A stretch of 64,000 nt of DNA from CAZTII01 sp964613305 (GTDB lineage Bacteria; Bacillota_I; Bacilli_A; Erysipelotrichales; Erysipelotrichaceae): positions 16,425 to 80,424 of the forward strand of contig CAZTII010000001.1 of assembly GCA_964613305.1 (NCBI GenBank). The letters are read 5' to 3'. How positions within the stretch are numbered: the first letter of the stretch is position 1; each line of letters starts with the position of its first letter. This document shows positions 1-9,030 of the stretch, piece by piece. The notes below the pieces were generated by a model. That model made no database searches and was not told the origin of the DNA. It saw nothing but the letters and a program-made list of their open reading frames with translations. The position numbers and the translations under genes are program-made.

Positions 1-1
1 G

Positions 2-1159
2 TTTTTAATTTCAAGTGCAGTTGGTATCTTTGTGATGATTGCGGTTGTAAGAATTTATTTAAAGATTAAACTACGTACGATATTTTTGGTTTGTTACACA
101 ATGATTATGGTGCTTGCTTTATTAGTAGAACCGCACTTTTTATCGGCAGCTCTAGATTCTGGAGGAGTTATTACAGGTCCAGTGGTCGTTCCGTTTTTAA
201 TGGCAATTGGCGTTGGTTTGTCAAAAAATCGTAGCGATGATGATGCTGAAGATGATGTATTTGGTTTTGTTGGTTTAAGTGCGTTAGGACCAATGTTATC
301 GGTATTGATTGTTGGTGTAATTGCAAAACCTAAACAAGCACCGATTGACATGTTTACACTTCAACATGGTGATAATACAAAACAATTATTTTCTTTCTTT
401 TATCAGGCAATACCGCAGTACGGTAAAGAAATTGCGAGTGCTTTGTTGCCGTTGTGTATTTTCTTTGCTTTGTTTCAATGCAGTAAACAGCGTTTTGATA
501 AGGAGAGAATGATGCAAGTGTGGGTTGGTTTATTGTATACTTGGATTGGTTTAGTTCTTTTTCTATGTGGTGTGTATGTAGGGTATATGCCAGTTGGTCA
601 TCAAGTTGGAATGCAGATTGGGTTAAGCAATCACGCATGGTTAATGATTCCAATCGGGATGCTGCTTGCTTATTTTATTGTTCTTGCCGAACCGGGTGTA
701 TATGTGCTAAACAAACAAGTATCGACAGTAACTGCTGATGCGATTCCAAAATCGGTATTGTCACTTTGTTTGTCGCTAGGGATAAGCATATCCATTGGAT
801 TGGCTTTATTGCGTATTATGTTTGATATTCCTTTATTAGTAATTATATTGCCGATTTTAATTGTTTCATTGATACTCAGTTTTTTTGTTCCACCACTGTT
901 TACAGCGATTGCTTTTGATTCTGGAGGTGTTGCTTCAGGACCGATGAGTGCAGCATTCTTAATGCCATTAGCGATGGGTTTTTGTAGCTCGTTTAATAAA
1001 GACATCGCTACCTTTGCATTTGGATTAGTTGCCTTAGTTGCGATAGCACCTCTTGCAACCATTCAAGTTGTCGGCTTTATTGTTTCTATGAAGCAAAAGA
1101 AAATACATGAAAGTAAAAAAGTAGAGGAGGAAATAATATACTGTGGTCACTCTGAATAA
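2..1159 (+). CDS. DUF1538 family membrane protein, 5'-truncated by the window edge
   Basis: The frame is open to the left edge, so the first ATG at 32 is probably internal and the gene starts outside the window. The protein is strongly hydrophobic with about ten membrane segments and two copies of the DUF1538 signature, DSGGVITGPVVVPFLMA and, about 275 residues later, DSGGVASGPMSAAFLMP, so it is an internal duplication with antiparallel-repeat character. DUF1538 proteins are presumed transporters of unknown substrate, often encoded beside a PII-like protein, as here. The stop overlaps the start of the next gene (17 bases), which suggests translational coupling. Family is confident; substrate unknown. 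Confidence 0.85.
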   Translation, partial: FLISSAVGIFVMIAVVRIYLKIKLRTIFLVCYTMIMVLALLVEPHFLSAALDSGGVITGPVVVPFLMAIGVGLSKNRSDDDAEDDVFGFVGLSALGPMLSVLIVGVIAKPKQAPIDMFTLQHGDNTKQLFSFFYQAIPQYGKEIASALLPLCIFFALFQCSKQRFDKERMMQVWVGLLYTWIGLVLFLCGVYVGYMPVGHQVGMQIGLSNHAWLMIPIGMLLAYFIVLAEPGVYVLNKQVSTVTADAIPKSVLSLCLSLGISISIGLALLRIMFDIPLLVIILPILIVSLILSFFVPPLFTAIAFDSGGVASGPMSAAFLMPLAMGFCSSFNKDIATFAFGLVALVAIAPLATIQVVGFIVSMKQKKIHESKKVEEEIIYCGHSE

Positions 1160-1826
1160 TGAAATGTTATATTTAATTACTATTTGTAATCGTGATTGTA
1201 TGGAGAAGGCGATTAATTGTTTTAAAGAAGAAGAAATTCCAGTTGTATTTGCGAATTTATGTAGCGGTACTGCTAGTAGTCGTTTATTGAACGTTTTAGG
1301 GCTACAATCGAAGCCGAAAGTAATGATGGCGTGTGTTGTATCAAAAGAGAATGAAAACATTGCGCTTAGACGTTTAAATCGTGATTTAAACTTAAGTAGT
1401 GATAATACTGGTATTGCTTTTAGTATTAATGTTGCTAGTTTTGCCGGTGCTTCGGTATTGAAATATGTTTCTTCAACTAAAAAAGAAGAGAAAGGAATAG
1501 TACAGATGAATAAAAATGAATACACGATGGTTGTTTCGATTGTTGACAAGGGTCATACGAGCAATGTTATTAACATAGCGAAAGAAGTAGGATACAGCTC
1601 AGGTACAATCGTTCATGGAAAAGCAATAGAGACCAAGACGAATATGAAAGCTTTTGGAATTAGTGTAAGCGACGAAAAAGAAATAGTATATTTTGTTATT
1701 AAAAAAGAAGATCAAGAACAGTTTTTGAATAAAATTATGGAAAAATGTAGCTTTCACTCTAATGACCATGCCATATCTTTTACGATACCAATTGAGTCAG
1801 TAGTTGGTCTTAAAGAGTTATTTTAG
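1143..1826 (+). CDS. tandem PII-like regulatory protein, partner of DUF1538
   Basis: The 227-residue soluble protein splits into two similar alpha/beta halves (about residues 8-105 and 125-227), each resembling the GlnB/PII-like fold, with halves starting MLYLITIC and EYTMVVSI. PII-like proteins usually sense small ligands and bind a membrane partner; the coupled DUF1538 gene is the obvious partner here, which is inference from context. I choose the GTG at 1143 because AGGAGG lies at 1125-1130; the in-frame ATG at 1164 would be 33 bases from it. Assignment is from overall sequence character rather than a diagnostic T-loop motif. Confidence 0.7.
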   Translation: MVTLNNEMLYLITICNRDCMEKAINCFKEEEIPVVFANLCSGTASSRLLNVLGLQSKPKVMMACVVSKENENIALRRLNRDLNLSSDNTGIAFSINVASFAGASVLKYVSSTKKEEKGIVQMNKNEYTMVVSIVDKGHTSNVINIAKEVGYSSGTIVHGKAIETKTNMKAFGISVSDEKEIVYFVIKKEDQEQFLNKIMEKCSFHSNDHAISFTIPIESVVGLKELF

Positions 1827-1837
1827 TTGCAAGGATG

Positions 1838-1874
1838 CCTAATTCTATGGTAAATTAGCAATAGAAATTAGGAG
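1838..1874 (+). promoter_or_regulatory. hairpin that covers the cysE ribosome binding site
   Basis: Bases 1838-1848 pair with 1861-1872 (11 base pairs, one bulged A at 1865). The 3' arm contains the AGG of the cysE Shine-Dalgarno AGGAG at 1870-1874, so the folded RNA would hide it. There is no T run after it, so it is not a terminator. A translational control role is inferred. Confidence 0.45.
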
Positions 1875-1881
1875 AAAACGT

Positions 1882-2400
1882 ATGTTTAAGGATCTAAAGG
1901 CACAAATTGAACACATAAAAAGTAGTGATCCAGCCGCAAGAAGTACTTTTGAGATACTTTTATTGTATCCGAGTGTTCATGCGATTGCTTGGTATCGAGT
2001 TGCTCACTTATTTTATAACTTTCGGTTATTTACAATTGCACGTATATTATCGCAATTAGCTCGTTTTTTTACGGGAATTGAAATACATCCGGGAGCGACA
2101 ATTGGTATTGGTTTGTTTATTGATCATGGGATGGGGGTTGTTATTGGCGAAACAGCTGTCATTGGTGATTACGTTCAACTCTTTCATGGGACGACTCTTG
2201 GCGGTAGAGAGAACGTAAAAGGAAAACGCCATCCAACGTTACATGATCATGTTGTTGTTGGTGCTGGCGCTAAAGTGTTAGGAAATATTACGCTTGGTTC
2301 GTATAGCAAAGTAGGGTCAAATGCAGTTGTGTTAGTTGATGTTCCAGCTTATGCAACAGCGGTAGGAATTCCTGCTAGAATTATTACTAAGGTTGATTAA
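1882..2400 (+). CDS. cysE: serine O-acetyltransferase
   Basis: Transfers acetyl from acetyl-CoA to L-serine, giving O-acetylserine for cysteine synthesis in the cytoplasm. The 172-residue protein is the short Gram-positive form with little of the N-terminal helical domain of enterobacterial CysE (about 270 residues). The C-terminal left-handed beta-helix shows hexapeptide repeats, with the typical blocks [26 protein letters not shown] and HGTTLGG around residues 67-115. Start ATG has AGGAG at 1870-1874, which is buried in a hairpin. The gene converges on cysK, whose product uses the O-acetylserine; the two stop codons overlap. Confidence 0.95.
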   Translation: MFKDLKAQIEHIKSSDPAARSTFEILLLYPSVHAIAWYRVAHLFYNFRLFTIARILSQLARFFTGIEIHPGATIGIGLFIDHGMGVVIGETAVIGDYVQLFHGTTLGGRENVKGKRHPTLHDHVVVGAGAKVLGNITLGSYSKVGSNAVVLVDVPAYATAVGIPARIITKVD

Positions 2401-3317
2401 TCAAATAAGTCTGTCGATAAATATCGTTCACCTGTATCAGGTAGTATCACAACGATATTTTTATTTTGGTTTTCTTTTAATGCGGCTATTTTAATTGCTC
2501 CGCACAATGCAGCTCCACTAGAAATACCACATAAAACACCTTCAGTTTTAGCTAGTAAGCGCGTATATTGTTTCGCTTCGTTCGTGCTTATACATAAGAT
2601 GTTATCGATATAATGTTGGTCTAAGATGCTTGGACAAAAACCAGCACCGATTCCTTGGATACCATGACTTCCTTTTTCTTGTTTTGTTAAAAAAGGTGAC
2701 TCAAGCGGTTCAACACCAATAATCTTAATTGTTGGAAAGTGTTGCTTTAATGTTTTTGCGCAGCCAGTAATTGTTCCACCAGTTCCAATTCCAGCAACAA
2801 AGAAATCAAGAGTACTAAAATCAGCAATAATTTCTTGAGAAGTTGTCTTAACATGGGCTTGGGTATTAGCGTTGTTGTCAAATTGTGATGGGATATAAGA
2901 GTTTGATATTGCTTTTTGTAATTCTTTAGCAGTATCGATTGCTCCTTGCATTGCTTGTTTTCCATCAGATAATACGACTTTAGCGCCGTAAGCTTTCATC
3001 AATTTTTGTCGTTCAATCGACATCGTATCTGGCATAACGATAATGCATGGTAAATCCATAACAGCACAAGCCATGGCTAGTCCAATACCAGTGTTACCGC
3101 TAGTTGGTTCGATAATTGTCGTTGAATCATTAATGGTATTATTGTTGATGGCATCTTGTAACATAGAAAGAGCTACACGATCTTTAATGCTTCCACCGGG
3201 GTTAAATGATTCAACTTTTATAAATATGTTAGCGTGTAACTGAAGTTTCTTTTTAAGGCGATGACACGCTACAATTGGCGTGTTAGCAATAGTATCTATA
3301 ATTGAATTGTAAATCAT
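2397..3317 (-). CDS. cysK: cysteine synthase (O-acetylserine sulfhydrylase)
   Basis: PLP enzyme that replaces the acetyl group of O-acetylserine with sulfide to form cysteine. The 306-residue length is typical. The PLP lysine is K45 in NPGGSIKDR, the substrate loop PTSGNTG is at about residues 71-77, and a glycine-rich phosphate-binding loop [10 protein letters not shown] follows. It is encoded on the opposite strand to cysE, tail to tail, with stop codons overlapping by a few bases, so the two genes are not in one operon but can antisense each other. Start ATG is preceded by a GAGG-type site on the minus strand. A cystathionine beta-synthase role is less likely because no CBS domain or extra N-terminus is present. 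Confidence 0.95.
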   Translation of the reverse strand: MIYNSIIDTIANTPIVACHRLKKKLQLHANIFIKVESFNPGGSIKDRVALSMLQDAINNNTINDSTTIIEPTSGNTGIGLAMACAVMDLPCIIVMPDTMSIERQKLMKAYGAKVVLSDGKQAMQGAIDTAKELQKAISNSYIPSQFDNNANTQAHVKTTSQEIIADFSTLDFFVAGIGTGGTITGCAKTLKQHFPTIKIIGVEPLESPFLTKQEKGSHGIQGIGAGFCPSILDQHYIDNILCISTNEAKQYTRLLAKTEGVLCGISSGAALCGAIKIAALKENQNKNIVVILPDTGERYLSTDLFD

Positions 3318-3426
3318 AACATTCCTCTTTTCTGTTGTTTAATTATGACTAGATTTTCCCTTAGATAAAACAAAGGGCTTTATAGCTTGTTTGATAATAT
3401 ACATTATTGATACTAATACATTATAT

Positions 3427-3470
3427 ACCAACATTGAAATGAATGACGAGAGAAATTATATGTTGGTGTA
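3427..3470. repeat. inverted repeat between cysK and rmlA
   Basis: Bases 3427-3434 (ACCAACAT) are the exact reverse complement of 3460-3467, and pairing extends to 3424-3470 with one G-T wobble on the plus strand. It lies in the 270-base divergent region between cysK and rmlA. It could be an operator or a leader hairpin; no T run follows. No T-box or S-box motif is seen near it. Confidence 0.4.
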
Positions 3471-3555
3471 CTAGTTAAAAAGATTATCAAATAATTTTAT
3501 AGTTTTCGTTTATACAATTGTATGCTATTCTTAGGTTTTTTTTGCTACTGAACTA

Positions 3556-3564
3556 TGATACAAT
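3556..3564 (+). promoter_or_regulatory. extended -10 promoter of the polysaccharide operon
   Basis: TGATACAAT is a TG-N extended -10 element (-10 TACAAT at 3559-3564) with no good -35 box. It stands 23 bases ahead of the rmlA ATG, just before the Shine-Dalgarno TGGAGG at 3576-3581. The same extended -10 recurs before rimO (33719-33727). Confidence 0.55.
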
Positions 3565-3587
3565 ACTTATGAATATGGAGGTTTTAT

Positions 3588-4478
3588 ATGAAAGGAATTA
3601 TACTTGCCGGTGGTAGTGGAACGAGATTGTATCCTCTTACGAAGGTTACATCAAAACAATTACTGCCAATTTATGATAAGCCAATGATTTATTATCCGCT
3701 TAGTACATTGATGCTTGCGGGCATTCGTGAAATATTAATTATTTCTACGCCGCATGATTTACCTAATTTTGAGCGTTTATTAGGTGATGGTTCACAATTT
3801 GGAATTACACTTAGCTATAAAGTTCAAGAGATTCCTAATGGCTTAGCACAAGCATTTGTTCTTGGTGAAGAATTTATTGGAAATGATGATGTTTGTATGG
3901 TGTTAGGTGATAATATTTTTTATGGAAATAATTTCTCGCAAATGTTAAAGAAAGCAGTTGCTAATAAAGGAAGAGCAACTATTTTTGGTCAATATGTTCA
4001 TGATCCAGAACGTTTTGGTGTAGCGGAATTTGATGATACTGGAAAAGTTTTAACGTTGGAGGAGAAACCAACAAATCCGAAGAGTAATTATGCGGTTGTA
4101 GGATTGTATTTTTATGATAATAGGGTCATCGAATATGCTAAAAATCTGAAACCATCTTCTCGAGGAGAATATGAAATTACCGATTTAAATAAAATATATT
4201 TAGAAAATGAACAATTGGATTGTATAATGTTTGGCCGTGGTTTTGCCTGGCTTGATACAGGAACGATAGAATCACTTGCTCAAGCATCAAATTATGTTAA
4301 AACAATTGAAGATGTACAAGGGATAAAAATATCAGTTCCAGAGGAAATTGCATATTATAATCACTGGATTAATGAAGAAGAACTATTAGCTGCCGCTAAT
4401 AATTACGGAAAAAGTAATTATGGTGAACATTTAAGAATGGTAGCTAAGGGTACTTATCATACATCATATAGTAAGTAG
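3588..4478 (+). CDS. rmlA: glucose-1-phosphate thymidylyltransferase
   Basis: Joins glucose-1-phosphate and dTTP to give dTDP-glucose, the first step of dTDP-deoxysugar synthesis. The 296-residue length is that of the family. The N-terminal nucleotidyltransferase signature [11 protein letters not shown] is at residues 8-18, followed by [16 protein letters not shown], and VLGDNIFYG marks the metal-binding Asp. It opens an operon that runs to 13522. Start ATG has TGGAGG seven bases upstream. No rmlC or rmlD lies in the operon, so the product dTDP-4-keto-6-deoxyglucose is probably not turned into rhamnose by local genes. Confidence 0.95.
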   Translation: MKGIILAGGSGTRLYPLTKVTSKQLLPIYDKPMIYYPLSTLMLAGIREILIISTPHDLPNFERLLGDGSQFGITLSYKVQEIPNGLAQAFVLGEEFIGNDDVCMVLGDNIFYGNNFSQMLKKAVANKGRATIFGQYVHDPERFGVAEFDDTGKVLTLEEKPTNPKSNYAVVGLYFYDNRVIEYAKNLKPSSRGEYEITDLNKIYLENEQLDCIMFGRGFAWLDTGTIESLAQASNYVKTIEDVQGIKISVPEEIAYYNHWINEEELLAAANNYGKSNYGEHLRMVAKGTYHTSYSK

Positions 4479-4479
4479 T

Positions 4480-5382
4480 ATGAAAGGTATACTATTTCTA
4501 GGGTGTGGCTATTTAGGATTTAATTGGAGTGAGGGCTTAAAATCATCGTTTCCGGTAAAAGTATGGGGATTACCTAGTCCATATAGTAAAAAATCAACAT
4601 GTTTTACAGAAATAGATTGTTTTGATGTTCGTCAATGGGAAATGATGGATATAGAAGACTATGTTGTCATTGACACGATTACTCTTCTTGGTAATAATGC
4701 TACATCGAATAATGAAGAGAATACTCTTGATACAATTAATCAGAAATATATTGAACTTTTTAAGCAGTTTAAGAAAAGTAACATCAAACAGTATTTCTTC
4801 GTTTCAAGCGGAGGAACGTTGTATGGTGATAGTGAGAGTGCGTTTAATGAAGAAAGTGTTACTAAGCCAAAGACTTTATATGCTAAAAGCAAAGAACTTT
4901 TAGAAAAAACGTTAATGTCTTCAGGACTTAATTATTGTATTATGCGTCTTAGTAATCCTTATGGTGGATATCAAGTGACGGATAAAAAACAAGGTGTTAT
5001 CCCGATTCTTATTGAAAAAGCGTTGAATAATGAGCACTTTCAAATGTGGGGACGATGTGATACTGTTCGAGATTATATTTATATTACAGATACTATTGAA
5101 ATTATTAAACGATTAATTCAATTGAATACCCAAAATATAGTTGTAAATGTAGGGTCAGGACTTGGAGTTAGCTTAGAAGAAGTAATTCATCTTGTAGAAC
5201 GTCATTGTCACTGTGATGTGATAATTGATATGGTAGAAAGTGATGTAGAAATCATCCAAAAGGTAGTATTGGATGTTTCTAAACTCACTTCGATTATTAA
5301 ATTTTCGTGTTTAATAACAATTGATGAAGGAATAAAAAAAGAAGTGAATCGTATTATGGAGGAAAGAAAATGCATATATTAG
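4480..5382 (+). CDS. NAD(P)-dependent extended SDR, probable dTDP-4-keto-6-deoxyglucose reductase (Fcf1-like)
   Basis: The 300-residue Rossmann protein has the N-terminal dinucleotide motif GCGYLG (residues 9-14), a VSSGG strand carrying the catalytic Ser, and the active-site pair YAKSK. It is an epimerase/dehydratase-type SDR and not RmlD by sequence. It sits between rmlA and rmlB, one base after the rmlA stop, with a weak Shine-Dalgarno, so translation is probably coupled. The set rmlA, rmlB, SDR and Glf-type mutase matches the E. coli O52 dTDP-D-fucofuranose pathway, in which Fcf1 reduces C4 of the keto sugar. Family is sure; the exact reaction is inferred from neighbours. Alternative: a sugar 4-epimerase. 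Confidence 0.7.
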   Translation: MKGILFLGCGYLGFNWSEGLKSSFPVKVWGLPSPYSKKSTCFTEIDCFDVRQWEMMDIEDYVVIDTITLLGNNATSNNEENTLDTINQKYIELFKQFKKSNIKQYFFVSSGGTLYGDSESAFNEESVTKPKTLYAKSKELLEKTLMSSGLNYCIMRLSNPYGGYQVTDKKQGVIPILIEKALNNEHFQMWGRCDTVRDYIYITDTIEIIKRLIQLNTQNIVVNVGSGLGVSLEEVIHLVERHCHCDVIIDMVESDVEIIQKVVLDVSKLTSIIKFSCLITIDEGIKKEVNRIMEERKCIY

Positions 5383-6389
5383 TTACTGGTGGTGCTGGTT
5401 TTATTGGTAGTAATTTTATTTATCGAATGTTAAAAGATCATCCTGAAGATACGATTGTATGTTTGGATGCATTAACGTATGCTGGAAACCTAGAAACGTT
5501 AGAGGAAGCATTAAAAAATCCAACATTACGCTTTGTTAAGGGTGATATAGCGGATCGTCCTTTTGTTTATGACTTGTTTGAAAAAGAAAAATTCGATGTT
5601 GTAGTAAATTTTGCGGCTGAAAGTCATGTTGATCGTAGTATTGAAGAACCAGAAATTTTCTTAATTACTAACATTTTAGGAACACAAGTATTATTGGATG
5701 CAAGTATGAAATTTGGCGTAAAACGATTCCATCAAGTATCTACTGATGAAGTGTACGGTGATTTACCACTTGATCGACCTGATTTATTTTTTACAGAAGA
5801 AACACCAATTCATACATCAAGTCCATACTCAAGTAGCAAGGCATCGGCTGATTTGTTAGTGTTAGCCTATTATCGTACATATGGCTTACCAGTAACAATC
5901 AGTCGTTGCTCTAATAATTATGGACCGTATCATTTTCCGGAAAAATTAATTCCGTTAATGATTTCTCGGGCATTAGCAAATGAAAGCTTACCGGTATATG
6001 GAAAAGGTGAAAATGTGCGTGATTGGCTTCATGTTGATGATCATTGCCATGCGATTGACTTGATTATCCGTAATGGTAGAGTTGGTGAAGTGTATAATAT
6101 TGGTGGTCATAATGAACGAACAAACTTAAAAGTTGTTAAGACAATATTGCATCAATTGGATAAACCAGAATCATTAATTACATATGTTACTGATCGTAAA
6201 GGTCATGATTTGCGTTATGCGATTGATCCAACGAAGATGGAAACTGAATTAGGGTGGAAAGCAACATATACTTTTGATACTGGAATTAAACAAACGATTC
6301 AATGGTATCTTGATAATGAACAATGGTGGAAAAACATCATTAATGGTGACTATAAAAACTATTATAAGAAAATGTATGAGGAGCGTTAG
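5370..6389 (+). CDS. rmlB: dTDP-glucose 4,6-dehydratase
   Basis: Converts dTDP-glucose to dTDP-4-keto-6-deoxyglucose using bound NAD+. The 339-residue protein shows the Rossmann motif GGAGFIGSN at residues 7-15, the catalytic Asp-Glu in STDEVYGDL, and the Tyr-Lys pair in YSSSKASADLL; FAAESHVDRSI is a family signature. It overlaps the previous gene by 13 bases and has TGGAGGAAAG just upstream of ATG 5370. It supplies the keto sugar used by the neighbouring SDR. Confidence 0.96.
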   Translation: MHILVTGGAGFIGSNFIYRMLKDHPEDTIVCLDALTYAGNLETLEEALKNPTLRFVKGDIADRPFVYDLFEKEKFDVVVNFAAESHVDRSIEEPEIFLITNILGTQVLLDASMKFGVKRFHQVSTDEVYGDLPLDRPDLFFTEETPIHTSSPYSSSKASADLLVLAYYRTYGLPVTISRCSNNYGPYHFPEKLIPLMISRALANESLPVYGKGENVRDWLHVDDHCHAIDLIIRNGRVGEVYNIGGHNERTNLKVVKTILHQLDKPESLITYVTDRKGHDLRYAIDPTKMETELGWKATYTFDTGIKQTIQWYLDNEQWWKNIINGDYKNYYKKMYEER

Positions 6390-6391
6390 AA

Positions 6392-7552
6392 ATGGTTGAT
6401 GTGATTGTAGTAGGAGCTGGTTTTGCTGGAGCAGTAATGGCGGAGCGTTTTGCTTCTTTAGGGAAAAAAGTATTAGTGTTAGAAAAACGAAATCATATTG
6501 CAGGGAACATGTATGATTATATTGATGAGAATAATGTGAATCGTCATGAGTACGGACCACACTTGTTTCATACAAATAGCAAAAAAGTTGTTGATTATTT
6601 ATCTAATTTTACAACTTGGTACCCCTATGAACATCGTGTTTTAGGCATGGTGAATGGTAAAGAAGTACCTATTCCATTTAATTTAGATAGTATTAAAGCT
6701 TGTTTTGGTACAGAAGAGGCAGAACATTTAATTTCTGTTTTAGTGTCAACGTATGGCATGGATAGTAAAGTTCCTATTTTAAAACTAAAGGAAAATAATG
6801 ATGAAGCAATTAAGAAGTTAGCTGATTTTATATATGAACATGTATTTCAATACTATACGATGAAACAATGGGGTTTAGCACCTGAGGAAATTGATCCAGC
6901 TGTAACAGGGCGAGTTCCGGTATTGGTAGGAAAAGATGATCGTTATTTTACCGATACGTATCAACAAATGCCGAAAAAAGGGTATCATGCATTGTTTGAA
7001 AAGATGTTTTCTTCGCCATTGATTGAAGTTTGTTTAAATACCGATGCGAAAAGTAGAATTAAATTAGATTTTGATAATGGAAAAACATATGTTGATGGAA
7101 GCGAATTTCATGGTAAAATTATCTATACTGGCGCAGTGGATGAGTTGTGCGATTATAACTTGGGAGAATTACCTTATAGAAGTTTATCGTTTGATGTTCA
7201 ATCACATGTAGGAAATTATCAAACTGTAGGTACAGTTAATTATCCTACACCAGCAAGTGAGCATGCGTTTACACGTATAACGGAATATAAATGGATGATG
7301 GAAACTGTTCCAACTGAAAAAACGACAATTGCTGTTGAATATCCGCTTCCTTATGATCGTGAAGCAAGTGAAGGAAATATCCCTTATTATCCAATTTTTA
7401 CCGTTGATAATCAGGCGAAGTATGATGAATATTGCCAACAATTAAAGAAATTTGATAACATCGTATTATTAGGCCGATTGGCTGAGTATAAGTATTACAA
7501 CATGGATGCGATTGTTCTTCGTGCACTAGAGGTTTTTGAACAAATTAAATAG
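6392..7552 (+). CDS. glf: UDP-galactopyranose mutase family flavoenzyme (Glf or dTDP-fucopyranose mutase)
   Basis: Flavin-dependent pyranose-to-furanose sugar nucleotide mutase. The 386-residue protein has the FAD-binding motif VGAGFAGAVMAERFA at the N-terminus, YGPHLFHTN in the substrate domain and the C-terminal VLLGRLAEYKYYNMD typical of Glf. It starts two bases after rmlB. Glf normally makes UDP-Galf, but the homologue Fcf2 makes dTDP-D-Fucf, and the local supply of dTDP-6-deoxyhexose makes the second substrate plausible. Family assignment is sure; which nucleotide sugar is bound cannot be read by eye. Confidence 0.9.
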   Translation: MVDVIVVGAGFAGAVMAERFASLGKKVLVLEKRNHIAGNMYDYIDENNVNRHEYGPHLFHTNSKKVVDYLSNFTTWYPYEHRVLGMVNGKEVPIPFNLDSIKACFGTEEAEHLISVLVSTYGMDSKVPILKLKENNDEAIKKLADFIYEHVFQYYTMKQWGLAPEEIDPAVTGRVPVLVGKDDRYFTDTYQQMPKKGYHALFEKMFSSPLIEVCLNTDAKSRIKLDFDNGKTYVDGSEFHGKIIYTGAVDELCDYNLGELPYRSLSFDVQSHVGNYQTVGTVNYPTPASEHAFTRITEYKWMMETVPTEKTTIAVEYPLPYDREASEGNIPYYPIFTVDNQAKYDEYCQQLKKFDNIVLLGRLAEYKYYNMDAIVLRALEVFEQIK

Positions 7553-7578
7553 TTGGCATTATTAATGATGGAGAGAAT

Positions 7579-9030
7579 ATGGATAAGAAAATACTAAGAA
7601 ATTATTTTTATAATATTTTATATCAAGTATTTATGGTAATTACACCGTTAATAATGACTCCTTATACAACACGTGTATTAGGTGGTTTGGCGTTAGGTAC
7701 AAACGATTGGACAGCAGGAAATGTTCAATGGTTTGTACTTTTCGGCATTTTAGGAGTAGGGATTTATGGTAATAAAAAGATTGCTGAAGTACGTGATAAT
7801 AAGGAAATAATGTCGCGGACATTCTTTGAAATTTTTATTATGCAATTTGCAAGTATGTGTATATCTGGTTTGGTTTATTTGTTGTATTTACAAACAGTAC
7901 AACCATCGGTTTATATTTATGCTTTGTATCAAGGCATATCATTGATTTCAGTTTCGCTTGATATTACATGGTTTTTTTATGGCGTTGAAGATTTCAAAAG
8001 TGCTTCTATTCGAAACATGATTGTAAAAACAATTGGTATTATTTTAATCTTTACGTACATAAAATCGCCAAGTGATTTAGGATTATTTATTTTAATTAAT
8101 GCGATTTCTGGAGTTTTAGGTCAAGGGTTGATGTGGATTCAACTAAGACAGTATATTCACTTTGAAAAAATAACGATTAAAGGTGTACTTCAACATATTC
8201 GTCCTAATATTATGTTGTTTATTCCACAAATTGCAACAAGTATTTACACTATTTTGGATGTTAGTATGTTAGGCTACATTTATGAAAATAGAGCGCATGT
8301 ATCGTATTATCAAAATGCGCAACGATTTATAAAGATGTTTTTATTCTTTATAACTTCCATTGGATCTGTGACGTTACCAAGAATTGCGAATATCCATGCA
8401 GGTGGGGAAGATAGTAAAGAAAAAATTGAACAATACTTACAAACTACCTTAAAAATGGCGCTTTATTTAGCGATTCCTTTAATGTTTGGTATCGTTGCTT
8501 TAGTGCCTTCTTTTATCGGTTGGTTTATGAATGAAGAGTATCAAATAGTAAGTACATTGATTATGTTAGCGACACCATCCATTCTGTTTATTAGTTTAAG
8601 TAATGTGTATGGGACGCAGTACTTACTACCAACGAACATGACTAAACAATATACTACTTCAGTGATTGTTGGTGCTCTTACTAATTTGGTGTTAAATTCG
8701 CTACTAATGCCTTTGTATGGAGCATATGCAGCGATTATTAACTCGGTTATCGCTGAATTTATGGTTACTTTTGTTCAATGGCTAAGTATTCGTAAACTAA
8801 TTAATTTATCTGTTTCGAGTAAAAGTGTTCGTAAAATGGTTATATCTAGTGCATTGATGCTTATATGTGTGCGCTTTGTTTGTAGTTTATTACATCCAAG
8901 ATTTATTAACAACTTACTTGAAATAAGTGTAGGAGTTATTGTTTATGTTGTATGTTTAACTGTACTTAAAGATGAATTTCATATGGAAATTATTCAAAAA
9001 ATAGTAAAGTTGAGGAAAGAAAATGGCTAA
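7579..9030 (+). CDS. polysaccharide flippase (Wzx/MOP family), first of two
   Basis: A 483-residue polytopic membrane protein with about 12-14 hydrophobic segments and a conserved N-terminal block around ITPLIMTPYTTRVLG, typical of O-antigen/teichoic-acid flippases that move undecaprenyl-linked repeat units across the membrane. Start ATG has GGAGAG upstream. The 3' end overlaps the first glycosyltransferase gene by 8 bases. Which of the two flippases in the cluster serves the repeat unit is not known. Confidence 0.85.
   Translation: MDKKILRNYFYNILYQVFMVITPLIMTPYTTRVLGGLALGTNDWTAGNVQWFVLFGILGVGIYGNKKIAEVRDNKEIMSRTFFEIFIMQFASMCISGLVYLLYLQTVQPSVYIYALYQGISLISVSLDITWFFYGVEDFKSASIRNMIVKTIGIILIFTYIKSPSDLGLFILINAISGVLGQGLMWIQLRQYIHFEKITIKGVLQHIRPNIMLFIPQIATSIYTILDVSMLGYIYENRAHVSYYQNAQRFIKMFLFFITSIGSVTLPRIANIHAGGEDSKEKIEQYLQTTLKMALYLAIPLMFGIVALVPSFIGWFMNEEYQIVSTLIMLATPSILFISLSNVYGTQYLLPTNMTKQYTTSVIVGALTNLVLNSLLMPLYGAYAAIINSVIAEFMVTFVQWLSIRKLINLSVSSKSVRKMVISSALMLICVRFVCSLLHPRFINNLLEISVGVIVYVVCLTVLKDEFHMEIIQKIVKLRKENG

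Noticed and set aside
3318..3587. T-box or S-box leader before cysK or rmlA
   Set aside because: No T-box core or S-box core is seen; only a short inverted repeat.
6249..6575. Minus-strand 108-codon frame within rmlB and the mutase gene
   Set aside because: It is antisense to two conserved genes and has no ribosome site or family resemblance.
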